Shown here: piece after piece, positions 43,526 to 52,269 of the stretch | Layout: each line of letters begins with the position of its first letter | Numbering within the stretch: the stretch's first letter is position 1 | Assembly (NCBI RefSeq): GCF_026340305.1 | Contig: NZ_JAPEPI010000002.1 | Location: forward strand, 62,001-126,000 | Length of the DNA: 64,000 bases | Reading direction: 5' to 3' | From: Streptomyces sp. NBC_01381 | GTDB lineage: Bacteria; Actinomycetota; Actinomycetes; Streptomycetales; Streptomycetaceae | Notes under the pieces: model-generated | What the model was told of the DNA's origin: nothing | The model's input: only the letters and a program-made list of their open reading frames with translations | The model's database searches: none | Program-made: the position numbers and the translations under genes

Positions 43526-44446
43526 TTGACCTCCGCAGCAGTCGTTCTGCCCGATGCCGCTGTGCGCATGGTGCGCGCGGTGGCCGGGCGGCGTGCGCTG
43601 CAAGTGGTGCTGCTGCTGGCGGGGTTGCTCGCGCTCGGTTTCCTCTGCGGTGAGCGGGCGCAGGCGGCCGATGGGCTGCCGGCTCCGGATCGCGTGGAGT
43701 CCGCGCGGTCGGCCGACACGTCCGTGGGCGAGGAGTCGGCGGCTGCGGCGGGGCCTGACGGTTCCGCCGAGCCGGTCCGTGAATCGGCCCGGGCCGCATA
43801 CACGACGGTGCGCAAAGCTCCCGGTGAGCTCGCTGCCGGCGCCCGTGCCGGTGTCGATGCCGCCGAGCCCGTTGTCCGTGGCGTACACGATGTCGCCGTG
43901 AACGGGGTCGTGCGTCCGGTCGTCGACGAGGTCACCGGACTTCTCGCCGGCGCCCCGGAGCGAGTGCTGCCGGACATGCCCGAGTTTCCGCGGCCCGGCA
44001 CCGGTCTCGGTGACGGCGAGGATGCCGACGGCGGTACCGGGGCCGATGCGCCGGACAGCGCCGCCGATTCGCGTGGCGGCCAGAGCGAGGCGAGTGCACG
44101 GGCGCACGAGGGGCGGAAGTCCCATGCGGCGAAGGCCGGGTCCTCGTACGGCAGCGGCGATGCGTACTCCGTCGGTCGGCTGACGTGCGGTGACGGTTCC
44201 TGGGGCGGCGACGTCTCGGGAAGCGCGCTCCGCGACGGGCACGAGCAGCTTCCCGCGCCCGGTGGTCCGGTGCGGACGCTGGGCGGTCCTTCGGCCGGTG
44301 ACGGAAGTTCGACGCGGCACGGTGACCCGGGTGCCGCGTCGGGCGAAAGCCGTGCGCCGGTGCGGCTCCTTGCCGACGCCGGGGCCTCTCAGGTCGCCGC
44401 GTCCCTCCGCGACAGACACCGGGACATTCCCGAATTCCCTGGCTAG
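43526..44446 (+). CDS. Secreted low-complexity protein
   Basis: 306 residues from TTG 43526 (ATG 43568 is an alternative, with GAGGAACC upstream of both). The hydrophobic signal ends near GERAQAAD. The mature part is Ala/Gly/Ser/Asp-rich, with a helical stretch VNGVVRPVVDEVTGLLAG that resembles the repeat units of the next protein, and the C-terminus is disordered. No enzyme motif. It probably works outside the cell with its downstream neighbour, but the sequence does not reveal its function. Confidence 0.65.
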   Translation: MTSAAVVLPDAAVRMVRAVAGRRALQVVLLLAGLLALGFLCGERAQAADGLPAPDRVESARSADTSVGEESAAAAGPDGSAEPVRESARAAYTTVRKAPGELAAGARAGVDAAEPVVRGVHDVAVNGVVRPVVDEVTGLLAGAPERVLPDMPEFPRPGTGLGDGEDADGGTGADAPDSAADSRGGQSEASARAHEGRKSHAAKAGSSYGSGDAYSVGRLTCGDGSWGGDVSGSALRDGHEQLPAPGGPVRTLGGPSAGDGSSTRHGDPGAASGESRAPVRLLADAGASQVAASLRDRHRDIPEFPG

Positions 44447-44577
44447 GGCAGCCCTTTCCCCGCGATGACCTGCCGCGCGGGGGCGGAACAGGTCTGCCCG
44501 CCGGTCCCCGGATGGTTCCGAACATCCCCTGACCGGATCCACAGCCAGAGTTCGAATTCGAAGGATCTGACGCAAGC

Positions 44578-45588
44578 ATGAACAAGAACATCCGCCGTTC
44601 CATCGTCATAGCCGCCGGTGTCACGGGTGCCTGGGCGCTCGGTTCCACCGTCGCCAGCGCGGACGAGCTGCCGCAGCACTCCATCGCCCTGCCGGACCAG
44701 GCGTCCGACGCGGTCGAGGACGTCACCGTCGACGACGTCTCGGTCGACGACGTCAAGGGCGACGCCGCCGAGGCCAAGGCGAAGGCCGGGGCCAAGGCCA
44801 AGTCGACCGTCGCGGACGCGAAGTCCACCGTCGCCGACGTGCGCGCCGCCGCCCCCAAGGCAGACCTCCCCCACGTCGACGCCCCCGACGCCGGCACCCC
44901 GGACGTCCGCACCCCCGACGCCGGCACCCCCGAGGACTCCGTCGACTACCTCTTCGGCCCGCTCTCCGCCTTCGCCCCGGAGCTGGAGAACACAACCGCC
45001 ACGGCCACCACGACGGCCGCCGCGGCCACCACCACCGCCACCCCGATCGTCGACGAGACGGCCACGGCCGTGCTGCCGCCCGTCGCCGCCACCGCCGCCG
45101 CAGGCGTCGTGCCGGTCGCGGGCCAGGCGGTCAACGACGTCACGTACCTGGCGCAGGGCGTCGTCGGCGATGTCCAGCCGTTCGCCGGTGGGGTCGTCGG
45201 CGAGGTCGGGCCCTTCGCGCAGGGTGTCGTCGCCGATGACGTGCAGCCCTTCGCGGGCGGTGTCGTCGGCTCGGTCTCGCCGCTCGTGCAGACCGTCACC
45301 GACCAGGTGCGGCCCGTCGTCCAGGGCGTCGGCGGCAGCGCCGACCAGCTGGCGTACGGCGTGACGGGCGACGTGGCGCCGTTCGCCGGTGACGTCGTCG
45401 GCCAGGTCTCGCCGTTCGCGCAGGACCTGACCGGCACCGTCGCCCCCGACGCGCAGGCGCTCGCCGGCAACGCCGTCACCGGCGTCCAGGGCGTGACCGA
45501 CGCGGTCGCCCCGAGCTACCTGCCGACGTACGAAGAGGCGTACAACGCGACGTACAACACCACCCAGGGCGCGACGTCCGGCATCTGA
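44578..45588 (+). CDS. Secreted repeat protein (PFAGGVVG repeats)
   Basis: 336 residues. The signal peptide is MNKNIRRSIVIAAG to VASADEL. A charged VDDVSVDDVKGDAAEAKAKA region and an Ala/Thr-rich stretch follow. The C-terminal half has about eight degenerate repeats of QPFAGGVVGEVGPFAQGVV type, which would form a helical or amyloid-like surface protein. The tail YLPTYEEAYNATYNTT is Tyr-rich. No homologue family is recognised with confidence; a surface or spore-coat role is possible. A terminator follows at 45693. Confidence 0.75.
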   Translation: MNKNIRRSIVIAAGVTGAWALGSTVASADELPQHSIALPDQASDAVEDVTVDDVSVDDVKGDAAEAKAKAGAKAKSTVADAKSTVADVRAAAPKADLPHVDAPDAGTPDVRTPDAGTPEDSVDYLFGPLSAFAPELENTTATATTTAAAATTTATPIVDETATAVLPPVAATAAAGVVPVAGQAVNDVTYLAQGVVGDVQPFAGGVVGEVGPFAQGVVADDVQPFAGGVVGSVSPLVQTVTDQVRPVVQGVGGSADQLAYGVTGDVAPFAGDVVGQVSPFAQDLTGTVAPDAQALAGNAVTGVQGVTDAVAPSYLPTYEEAYNATYNTTQGATSGI

Positions 45589-45692
45589 GTCACAGAGCCG
45601 CGAGGACCTGATCGCGGAAGCGACAGCCGTACGGCGGTATCCGTGCCACCACTGGCCTTACCCGTCGTACCAGCCGTAACAGGCGCAAACGG

Positions 45693-45718
45693 GCGGCCCC
45701 TGGATCCACAGGGGCCGC
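45693..45718 (+). terminator. Terminator of the secreted repeat protein gene
   Basis: Perfect 10-bp arms GCGGCCCCTG / CAGGGGCCGC, 6-base loop. Confidence 0.65.
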
Positions 45719-45765
45719 TCACCTCCGCGTTCGGGCGGTTGTGAGGGCGAGGCGAGGGCGGGATC

Positions 45766-45781
45766 TGTGACAGTCATCACC
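45766..45781 (+). promoter_or_regulatory. CRP-like site upstream of sucCD
   Basis: TGTGA-N6-TCACC, one base from the symmetric CRP/FNR core TGTGA-N6-TCACA. Streptomyces Crp favours GTG-N6-GNCAC, which this nearly fits. It lies about 200 bases before the sucC start. Confidence 0.4.
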
Positions 45782-45978
45782 GCCCAAATGTGATCCGCGA
45801 TTTAGGGACCCGCCTCCCTCGGCGATAACCTGCGAGACGGACATGCCGCGTACCGGACTCCGTCCTACGCCTCCCTTGTGACAGCGCAGTCACGTTGCCC
45901 TCCGCGGCACGCCCACGCAGACAGCTGACACCAAAGCAGCGAGATCGCAGCGAGATCACGGAAAAGGGACGGACGCGC

Positions 45979-47157
45979 GTGGACCTGTTCGAGTACCAGG
46001 CGAGGGACCTCTTCGCCAAGCACGGTGTACCGGTGCTGGCCGGTGAAGTCATCGACACGCCTGAGGCGGCGCGCGAGGCCACCGAGAAGCTGGGCGGCAA
46101 GTCGGTCGTCAAGGCGCAGGTGAAGGTCGGTGGCCGCGGCAAGGCCGGCGGCGTGAAGCTGGCGGCGAACCCGGACGAGGCCGTCGCTCGCGCGACGGAC
46201 ATCCTCGGCATGGACATCAAGGGCCACACGGTCCACAAGGTGATGATCGCCGAGCTCTCCCCGGAGATCGAGGCGGAGTACTACGTCTCGTACCTCCTCG
46301 ACCGCACCAACCGCACCTTCCTCGCCATGGCGTCGGTGCAGGGCGGCATGGACATCGAGGAGGTCGCGGAGAAGACCCCCGAGGCCCTCGCGAAGGTCCC
46401 GGTCAACGCCGTCGACGGCGTTGACATCGAGAAGGCCCGCGAGATCGTGGCCCAGGCGAAGTTCCCGGCCGATGTGGCCGAGGGTGTCGCCGAGGCCATG
46501 GTGACCCTGTGGGACACCTTCGTCGCCGAGGACGCGCTCCTCGTCGAGGTCAACCCGCTGGTGAAGACCAAGGACGGCCGCATCCTGGCCCTGGACGGCA
46601 AGGTCTCGCTCGACGAGAACGCCGACTTCCGCCAGCCCGACCACGAGGCTCTTGAGGACAAGGACGCAGCCAACCCGCTCGAGGCTGCTGCCAAGGCCAA
46701 GAACCTCAACTACGTCAAGCTCGACGGCGAGGTCGGCATCATCGGCAACGGCGCGGGTCTCGTCATGAGCACCCTCGACGTCGTCGCGTACGCCGGTGAG
46801 GCGCACAACAACGTCAAGCCGGCCAACTTCCTCGACATCGGCGGCGGCGCTTCGGCCGAGGTCATGGCGAACGGCCTGGAGATCATCCTCGGCGACCCGG
46901 ACGTCAAGTCCGTGTTCGTCAACGTCTTCGGCGGCATCACCGCGTGCGACGAGGTCGCCAACGGCATCGTCCAGGCGCTCGAGCTGCTCAAGTCCAAGGG
47001 CGAGGAAGTCACCAAGCCGCTGGTCGTGCGCCTCGACGGCAACAACGCGGAGCTGGGTCGCAAGATCCTGAGCGACGCCAACCACCCGCTCGTGCAGCGT
47101 GTGGACACCATGGACGGCGCGGCCGACAAGGCCGCCGAGCTCGCGGCCGCGAAGTAA
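45979..47157 (+). CDS. sucC: Succinyl-CoA ligase (ADP-forming) subunit beta
   Basis: 392 residues from GTG 45979 after GAAAAGGGA, so the protein begins DLFEYQARDLFAKHGVP, the normal N-terminus. The ATP-grasp domain binds nucleotide (KAQVKVGGRGKAGGVK). The C-terminal CoA-ligase domain carries GNGAGLVMSTLD and FVNVFGGITACDEVA. With SucD it converts succinyl-CoA to succinate with ATP formation in the TCA cycle. sucD starts 21 bases downstream. Confidence 0.97.
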   Translation: MDLFEYQARDLFAKHGVPVLAGEVIDTPEAAREATEKLGGKSVVKAQVKVGGRGKAGGVKLAANPDEAVARATDILGMDIKGHTVHKVMIAELSPEIEAEYYVSYLLDRTNRTFLAMASVQGGMDIEEVAEKTPEALAKVPVNAVDGVDIEKAREIVAQAKFPADVAEGVAEAMVTLWDTFVAEDALLVEVNPLVKTKDGRILALDGKVSLDENADFRQPDHEALEDKDAANPLEAAAKAKNLNYVKLDGEVGIIGNGAGLVMSTLDVVAYAGEAHNNVKPANFLDIGGGASAEVMANGLEIILGDPDVKSVFVNVFGGITACDEVANGIVQALELLKSKGEEVTKPLVVRLDGNNAELGRKILSDANHPLVQRVDTMDGAADKAAELAAAK

Positions 47158-47178
47158 GGGACGAGGGACAGAACAGCC

Positions 47179-48063
47179 ATGGCTATCTTCCTCAACAAGG
47201 ACAGCAAGGTCATCGTCCAGGGCATGACCGGTGCCACGGGCATGAAGCACACCAAGCTCATGCTGGGTGACGGCACGAACATCGTCGGCGGCGTGAACCC
47301 GCGCAAGGCCGGCACCAAGGTCGACTTCGACGGCACCGAGGTACCGGTCTTCGGCACGGTCAAGGAGGCCATGGAGGCCACGGGCGCCAACGTGTCCGTC
47401 CTCTTCGTGCCGCCGGCCTTCTCCAAGGCCGCCGTCGTCGAGGCGATCGACGCCGAGATCCCCCTCGCGGTCGTCATCACCGAGGGCATCGCCGTCCACG
47501 ACTCCGCCGCCTTCTGGGCGTACGCGAAGTCGAAGGGCAACAAGACCCGCATCATCGGCCCGAACTGCCCCGGTCTCATCACCCCGGGCCAGTCGAACGC
47601 CGGCATCATCCCGGGCGACATCACGAAGCCGGGCCGCATCGGCCTGGTCTCGAAGTCCGGCACGCTGACGTACCAGATGATGTACGAGCTCCGTGACATC
47701 GGCTTCTCGTCGGCCGTCGGCATCGGTGGCGACCCGGTCATCGGTACGACGCACATCGACGCCCTCGAGGCGTTCGAGGCCGACCCCGACACCGACCTGA
47801 TCGTCATGATCGGCGAGATCGGCGGCGACGCCGAGGAGCGTGCGGCGGACTACATCAAGGCCAACGTGACGAAGCCGGTCGTCGGCTACGTCGCGGGCTT
47901 CACCGCCCCCGAGGGCAAGACCATGGGCCACGCCGGCGCCATCGTCTCCGGCTCTTCTGGCACCGCACAGGCCAAGAAGGAGGCCCTTGAGGCCGCCGGG
48001 GTCAAGGTCGGCAAGACGCCGACCGAGACGGCCAAGCTTGCGCGGGCGATTCTGGCCGGCTGA
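47179..48063 (+). CDS. sucD: Succinyl-CoA ligase (ADP-forming) subunit alpha
   Basis: 294 residues. The CoA-binding Rossmann domain is N-terminal (VIVQGMTGATGMKHTKLML), with GPNCPGLITPGQ and SKSGTLTYQMMYEL loops. The phosphohistidine is H251 in KTMGHAGAIVSGSSGTA. It pairs with SucC in the TCA cycle. Length and motifs are complete; it is the last gene of the sucCD operon. Confidence 0.97.
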   Translation: MAIFLNKDSKVIVQGMTGATGMKHTKLMLGDGTNIVGGVNPRKAGTKVDFDGTEVPVFGTVKEAMEATGANVSVLFVPPAFSKAAVVEAIDAEIPLAVVITEGIAVHDSAAFWAYAKSKGNKTRIIGPNCPGLITPGQSNAGIIPGDITKPGRIGLVSKSGTLTYQMMYELRDIGFSSAVGIGGDPVIGTTHIDALEAFEADPDTDLIVMIGEIGGDAEERAADYIKANVTKPVVGYVAGFTAPEGKTMGHAGAIVSGSSGTAQAKKEALEAAGVKVGKTPTETAKLARAILAG

Positions 48064-48082
48064 AGCTTGACCTGAGCTGTTG

Positions 48083-48123
48083 AAGGTGGGCCCGCATCTC
48101 TTTTGAGGTGCGGGCCCACCTTT
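48083..48123 (+). terminator. Terminator of sucCD
   Basis: 18-bp arms with one wobble pair (48083-48100, 48105-48122) and a TTTGTCT tail. Confidence 0.85.
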
Positions 48124-48140
48124 GTCTGCGGGTTCGTTGT

Positions 48141-48179
48141 GGCTTGTCGCGCAGTTCCCCGCGCCCCTAAAGGGGCGCC
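48141..48179. repeat. Common Streptomyces interspersed repeat
   Basis: The block GGCTTGTCGCGCAGTTCCCC followed by GCGCCCCT-AA-AGGGGCGC is, to my knowledge, a frequent dispersed element in Streptomyces genomes. Here its palindrome abuts the stop codon of the convergent HTH/sigma gene. Confidence 0.7.
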
Positions 48180-49315
48180 TATTTCGCCCGCGGCATCAGG
48201 CGTTCCGGGCCGGTCGACAAGCCCTCGCGGAGCTTCTTGTGGAGGGACTGCTCCTCGTACGACAACGGGCCCGGGCCCATTCTCGGCGGGACTCCGTTGA
48301 TGGCCTTGCCCGGGGACTGCGGGGGCTCGTAGTGGGTGGGGGCCGTGCGCAGGGTCAGGGCCGTCGCGCCGATGATCAGGGCCGTGAAGGCGATCGCGGC
48401 GCGGGTCCAGAGGCGGGCGCGGTGTTCGCTTCCGGTGCGTACCCGGTCCGCCTTCGGGGGCTGCAGCTTCTCTGCCTTGCAGAGTTCGCTCAGACGCCGG
48501 TGCAGGGCGTCCGGGGTCGCCGCGAGCTCCGGGATCTTCTCGGTGATCGTCTCGTGCGCGCGCAGCAGCCGGTTGGCCGCCGCGGGCGTGCTCGCCTCCG
48601 TCTCGGCCGCCGTCTCCGGCAGGTCGAGGCCCACGCCGTCGTAGAGCAGCAGGGTGCGCCGCTGTGCGGGCGGCAGGCTCATCAGTACGTCGAGGAACGC
48701 GCGGTCGGCCGGTTCGGCGGGCGGGGCTTCCGGATGCCGGTGGGTGGGGCGCAGGCGGTGCCAGGGCGACATGGCGTACTCGTACGCCGCCGCGCGGACC
48801 CAGCTCGCGGGGTCGCGGTCGACCGCCACCTCGGGCCAGCGCTGCCAGGCGAGCTGGAAGGCGCGTTCCACGGATTCCTGGGCGAGGGTGCGGCGGCCGG
48901 TGAGGAGGTAGGTCTGGCGGACCAGGACGGGGGCGCAGGTCGCGCAGAGGGCGTCGAAGGCTTCCGCGGGGGTGAGGGTCTTGGCGGGCGGGGGTTCTGG
49001 CGTGGCTACCGCCACTGCGCGGGGTGTCGGCCTGCCGTTGCTCTTGGCGGTGCTCGGCAGGGTGCGTTGTGCCCGCCCGTTCCGCCGTGCGACAGAGGCG
49101 GCCGGCTGTTGCTCCGCTGCGAACGTCGCCAGGAGTTTCGCGTAGATGTCGCGTCTGCGGCCGCGTGGGGTGGTGCGGCCCGATTCCCAGGAGCGGACGG
49201 TTTCCTTGGTGACGCCCACCTTTGCCGCGATCTCCGCCTGGCTCAGGGACTTTGCCTCGCGCAGTCGCCGACATTCCTTGGGGGACGGCAACGGGGTAGC
49301 AGGGCTCTGGGTCAT
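48179..49315 (-). CDS. Membrane-anchored HTH-XRE / ECF sigma-like fusion protein
   Basis: 378 residues from ATG 49315. Residues of about 10-65 are an XRE helix-turn-helix (LSQAEIAAKVGVTKETVRSW). Residues of about 125-270 resemble ECF sigma regions 2 and 4 (RTLAQESVERAFQLAWQRWP, then LMSLPPAQRRTLLLYDGVGL and TPAAANRLLRAH). A TM helix lies near residue 305 (AIAFTALIIGATALTL), with a short external tail. This suggests a membrane-tethered transcription factor. The region 4 helix is diverged, so true sigma activity is uncertain. Confidence 0.75.
   Translation of the reverse strand: MTQSPATPLPSPKECRRLREAKSLSQAEIAAKVGVTKETVRSWESGRTTPRGRRRDIYAKLLATFAAEQQPAASVARRNGRAQRTLPSTAKSNGRPTPRAVAVATPEPPPAKTLTPAEAFDALCATCAPVLVRQTYLLTGRRTLAQESVERAFQLAWQRWPEVAVDRDPASWVRAAAYEYAMSPWHRLRPTHRHPEAPPAEPADRAFLDVLMSLPPAQRRTLLLYDGVGLDLPETAAETEASTPAAANRLLRAHETITEKIPELAATPDALHRRLSELCKAEKLQPPKADRVRTGSEHRARLWTRAAIAFTALIIGATALTLRTAPTHYEPPQSPGKAINGVPPRMGPGPLSYEEQSLHKKLREGLSTGPERLMPRAK
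49066..49091. repeat. Dispersed palindromic repeat, half copy B
   Basis: GTTGTGCCCGCCCGTTCCGC then CGTGCG matches the first 26 bases of copy A with one change. It lies inside the HTH/sigma-like coding sequence, in the linker translated as ARRNGRAQRT. Confidence 0.7.
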
Positions 49316-49473
49316 GTCGGACTCTCCGCGCCGGGGGCCGTGTGCCGTCGTGCGGCGGGCAGCCGGGCGCAGCTGATTCGCCGTACGAAAAAGTACATAA
49401 ACGTATCTTGAGCGACACATCGGGTATTCGCCTGTTACGGGGATAAAGCGCGTGTCGTTGGGAGCATGGCGGC

Positions 49474-50967
49474 GTGACTCAAATCACCCACCTCAGCTCT
49501 TCGTTGCCGCCCCTGAAGCCGCTGTTGGAGCGGGCGCGCGACCGCTCACCCGGACTGGCGACCTGCCTGTTCGGCGGGGCGGTCGCGGCCGGGCTCGGGC
49601 TCGGTTCGTTCGCCGTCCTGGTGATGGTGCTGTGGATCAGCTCGCCGTATCCGGACAGCGGGCCCGGCGGGGCGCTGCACGTCGCGGCCGCGGTGTGGCT
49701 GATCGCCCACGGCACGGAGCTGATCAGGACGGACACGCTCTCCGGGGTGCCCGCGCCGGTCGGCGTGACCCCGCTGCTCCTGGTGGCGCTTCCGGGCTGG
49801 CTCGTGCACCGGGCGGCGCGGGACGCGGCGGATCCGGAGGGGCGGGCGATGGCGGTGCGGACCGCGTGGTGCGGGGTGGTCGGCGGCTATCTGCTGGTGG
49901 GTGCGGCGGCGACGCTGTACGCCGCAGGGGGTGAGCTGCGGCCGTCGTGGGTGAGCGCGGCCGTGCAGGTGCCGCTGGTGGCGGCGGTCGCGGGGGCGGT
50001 GGGCGTGTGGACGGCGCACGGGCGGCCGCGGCAGCCGCTGCCGGGCCTGGCGACGCGTGCCCTGGGCGCTCTTCCCGAAGGGGTACGTCCCTTCTTCGTA
50101 CGCCGATATCTGCTGGCCGTCACGCGGGCCGCGGCGGCGGGGGCGCTGGTGCTCGTCGGCGGTGGCGCGCTGCTCGTGGCGGTGTCGCTCGTGCTGCACG
50201 GGGGGCTGGTCCGGGAGGCGTTCGCGACGGTCACGGACGTGTGGTCGGGGCGGTTCGCGGTGCTGCTTCTCGCGGTGGCGCTGGCGCCGAACGCGGCGGT
50301 GTGGGGTGCGGCGTACGGGCTCGGGCCGGGCTTCGCGCTGGGTACGGGGAGCGTGGCGGGGCCGCTCGCCGTGGGTGCGGGGCCGCTGCTGCCGGCGTTT
50401 CCGCTGCTGGCGGCGGTGCCGGGGGAAGGGCCTGGGTCGCCGCTGACCTGGGCGGCGGGGGTGGTGCCGGTGGTGGCGGGCTGCGCGGTCGCGTGGTTCA
50501 CGGTGCGGGAGGCGGCGCCTGCGTACGGGGAGCGGGACGAGGCGTGGTCGCGACGGTGGACGGCGCTGGTCGCGGGGGCGGCGGCGGTGCTGTGCGGGGT
50601 GGCCGTGGCGGTGCTTGCCGCGCTGGCGGGTGGGCCGATGGGGGTGGCCGTTCTCGCGGAGTTCGGGCCGGTGTGGTGGCAGGCGGGGGGTGCGGCGGTG
50701 GCCTGGACCGTGGGGATCGGGGTGCCGGGGGCGTTGGTCGTGCGGGCGTGGAGGCTGCGGGTTGCTCTGCGGTGGCTTCGCTTGCCCCGCGTGCGGTTGC
50801 CTCGTCGCCGGGTCGCTCCTGCACCGGAGGTTGCCGCTCCGCGGCCCGCGGAGTTCGAGCCGTACGACTTCCTGCCGGGCGGCGGCGACTGGCACGGGGA
50901 CGTCGCCCGCGAGGCCCGCTGGACCGCGCTGCGGGAGGCGGGGGAGGGCTCTCCCCCTCCCCTCTGA
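49474..50967 (+). CDS. PerM/DUF6350-like multi-pass membrane protein
   Basis: 497 residues, GTG start. About ten hydrophobic helices separated by short loops (GVTPLLLVALPGWLVHRAAR, LLLAVALAPNAAVWGAAYGL). The basic, disordered C-terminus ends in EPYDFLPGGGDWHGDVAREA. The location directly before purN matches the position of the cell-division membrane protein PerM in mycobacteria, and the name is given on that basis and on topology. It may stabilise the divisome; direct evidence is absent. Confidence 0.75.
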   Translation: MTQITHLSSSLPPLKPLLERARDRSPGLATCLFGGAVAAGLGLGSFAVLVMVLWISSPYPDSGPGGALHVAAAVWLIAHGTELIRTDTLSGVPAPVGVTPLLLVALPGWLVHRAARDAADPEGRAMAVRTAWCGVVGGYLLVGAAATLYAAGGELRPSWVSAAVQVPLVAAVAGAVGVWTAHGRPRQPLPGLATRALGALPEGVRPFFVRRYLLAVTRAAAAGALVLVGGGALLVAVSLVLHGGLVREAFATVTDVWSGRFAVLLLAVALAPNAAVWGAAYGLGPGFALGTGSVAGPLAVGAGPLLPAFPLLAAVPGEGPGSPLTWAAGVVPVVAGCAVAWFTVREAAPAYGERDEAWSRRWTALVAGAAAVLCGVAVAVLAALAGGPMGVAVLAEFGPVWWQAGGAAVAWTVGIGVPGALVVRAWRLRVALRWLRLPRVRLPRRRVAPAPEVAAPRPAEFEPYDFLPGGGDWHGDVAREARWTALREAGEGSPPPL

Positions 50968-50990
50968 ACCATCGACACCCGGCGGCAAGG

Positions 50991-51033
50991 GCTGTGCCCA
51001 CCCGTTCCGCCCTGCGGAACGCCTGCCCACAGC
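50991..51033. repeat. Dispersed palindromic repeat, copy C
   Basis: 43 bases, same layout as copy A (41455) but with outer arms GCTGTG/CACAGC. Both members of one base pair have changed together relative to GTTGTG/CACAAC. G-rich tandem material (GCGGGTGCGGGGGCGGG units) continues to about 51175. The 294-base gap holds no gene. Confidence 0.85.
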
Positions 51034-51261
51034 GGGGGCGGGGGTGGGTGGCCGCCGGGAGGGCCGTTCCTGAGCTCGCCCGCACACGGCGGGGGGCGGG
51101 TGCGGGGGCGGGTGGCCGAGAGGACCGCCTCTGAGCCCGCCCGCCCACAGCGGGGGCGGGTGCGGGGGCGGGGCGGGGGTGGGCGCCGCCGGGTAATCGG
51201 GCCCTGCGCTGCGGGGTGATCGGGTGGGTGGGCGGGAAAAAAGGGCGACCGCCGAGGGGGA

Positions 51262-52122
51262 TCAGTCCCGGTCCGCGAGCAACGGCCGCAGCTCCTCCGG
51301 CAGGAGATCCTCGCAGGACTGCTTCGACGTGGTCGTCAGCGCGTCGTTCACGCACGTGTAGTAGTCCCGGTACACCAGCTGCGCGGCAAACGTCGCCGCC
51401 ACCATCGCCAGCGCGAGCGAAGCCGTCACCAGGCCACTGATCGCCGCGGTCGTCTGCGGCTTCGTGCTCGAGGCGTCGGCCGCAGGCCCCTGCTTGGCGG
51501 GAGCGGGGGCGGGAGCCGGAGCCGTCGGGTCCGGAGCCTTCGGCTTCGCCCGCAGCGAGCTGATGCCCCAGTGCAGCGCCAACGCGCCGAGGAGCAGTGC
51601 GACGTACCGCCAGCCGAAGAGCGCGAAGAAGAAGGCCCACATGCCGGAGAGCAGGGCGTAACGCGCGCGGCGCTGGGCCGGGTCGGTCGGGTCCCAGCGC
51701 ATACCGGAGCCGGAGCCGCCAGAACCCGAGCCGGAAGGACCGTCGGGGCCGGACCCTTGCTGGCCGGGCCGCTCGCCGAAGCCGCCCTGGGAGCGGCCGG
51801 GCTGCCGGTCGCTCCACTGGCTGCCCCAGGGGGAGTTGCCCTGGTCGGGAGAGTCGCCGCCGTTGCCGGGGCGCGGGCGCCACGGCTGGTCGGGGGTGCC
51901 CTCGGGCGGCGGCGCGAAGGGGTTGTCGTCCTTCTTGTCGCCGGAGGAGCCCGACGACCCCGACGACCCCGAAGAGTCCGAAGAGTCCGAAGAGCCGGAG
52001 TCCTGGGAGTCCTGCGGCGGGGACGACGGGCGGCCGTCGCGCAGCAGCGTCGAGCCGCGCTCCCCTCCGTGCGTCAACCCGAACGCGAAGGACAGCGGGA
52101 GGCGGAGGCTACGGTCCGGCAT
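51262..52122 (-). CDS. Membrane protein with long Gly/Ser/Asp-rich N-terminus
   Basis: 286 residues from ATG 52122 (ATG 52179 would add 19). The first 150 residues are disordered (SDSSGSSGSSGSSGDKKDD and Gln/Gly/Pro-rich stretches). Two adjacent TM helices follow near RYALLSGMWAFFFALFGWRY, then an Ala/Pro linker, one more helix (GLVTASLALAMVAATFAAQL) and a 40-residue outer tail with two Cys (YTCVND, SCEDLLPEEL). No family is recognised. It is convergent with the PerM-like gene and divergent from purN. Confidence 0.72.
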   Translation of the reverse strand: MPDRSLRLPLSFAFGLTHGGERGSTLLRDGRPSSPPQDSQDSGSSDSSDSSGSSGSSGSSGDKKDDNPFAPPPEGTPDQPWRPRPGNGGDSPDQGNSPWGSQWSDRQPGRSQGGFGERPGQQGSGPDGPSGSGSGGSGSGMRWDPTDPAQRRARYALLSGMWAFFFALFGWRYVALLLGALALHWGISSLRAKPKAPDPTAPAPAPAPAKQGPAADASSTKPQTTAAISGLVTASLALAMVAATFAAQLVYRDYYTCVNDALTTTSKQSCEDLLPEELRPLLADRD

Positions 52123-52269
52123 CAGGTGTGCGTCTTCCCCTTGGTCGAGCGAGCTGTGTACGAGCTTCGGTAGCGGCATGGCGCCGTGGAGCAGACGCTA
52201 CCTTCCGGCCGCGCCCCCGTCCCGTGAGGGGCGCCTCCGTGTGCCGGTATCGTTGCTGACGGTCGGCCG

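Larger units (their letters stand above)
45589..45978. other. 390-base region upstream of sucC
   Basis: No gene. It holds the terminator of the repeat protein (45693-45718) and a CRP-like palindrome (45766-45781), followed by a comparatively AT-rich stretch (45784-45830) likely to contain the sucC promoter. Confidence 0.55.
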
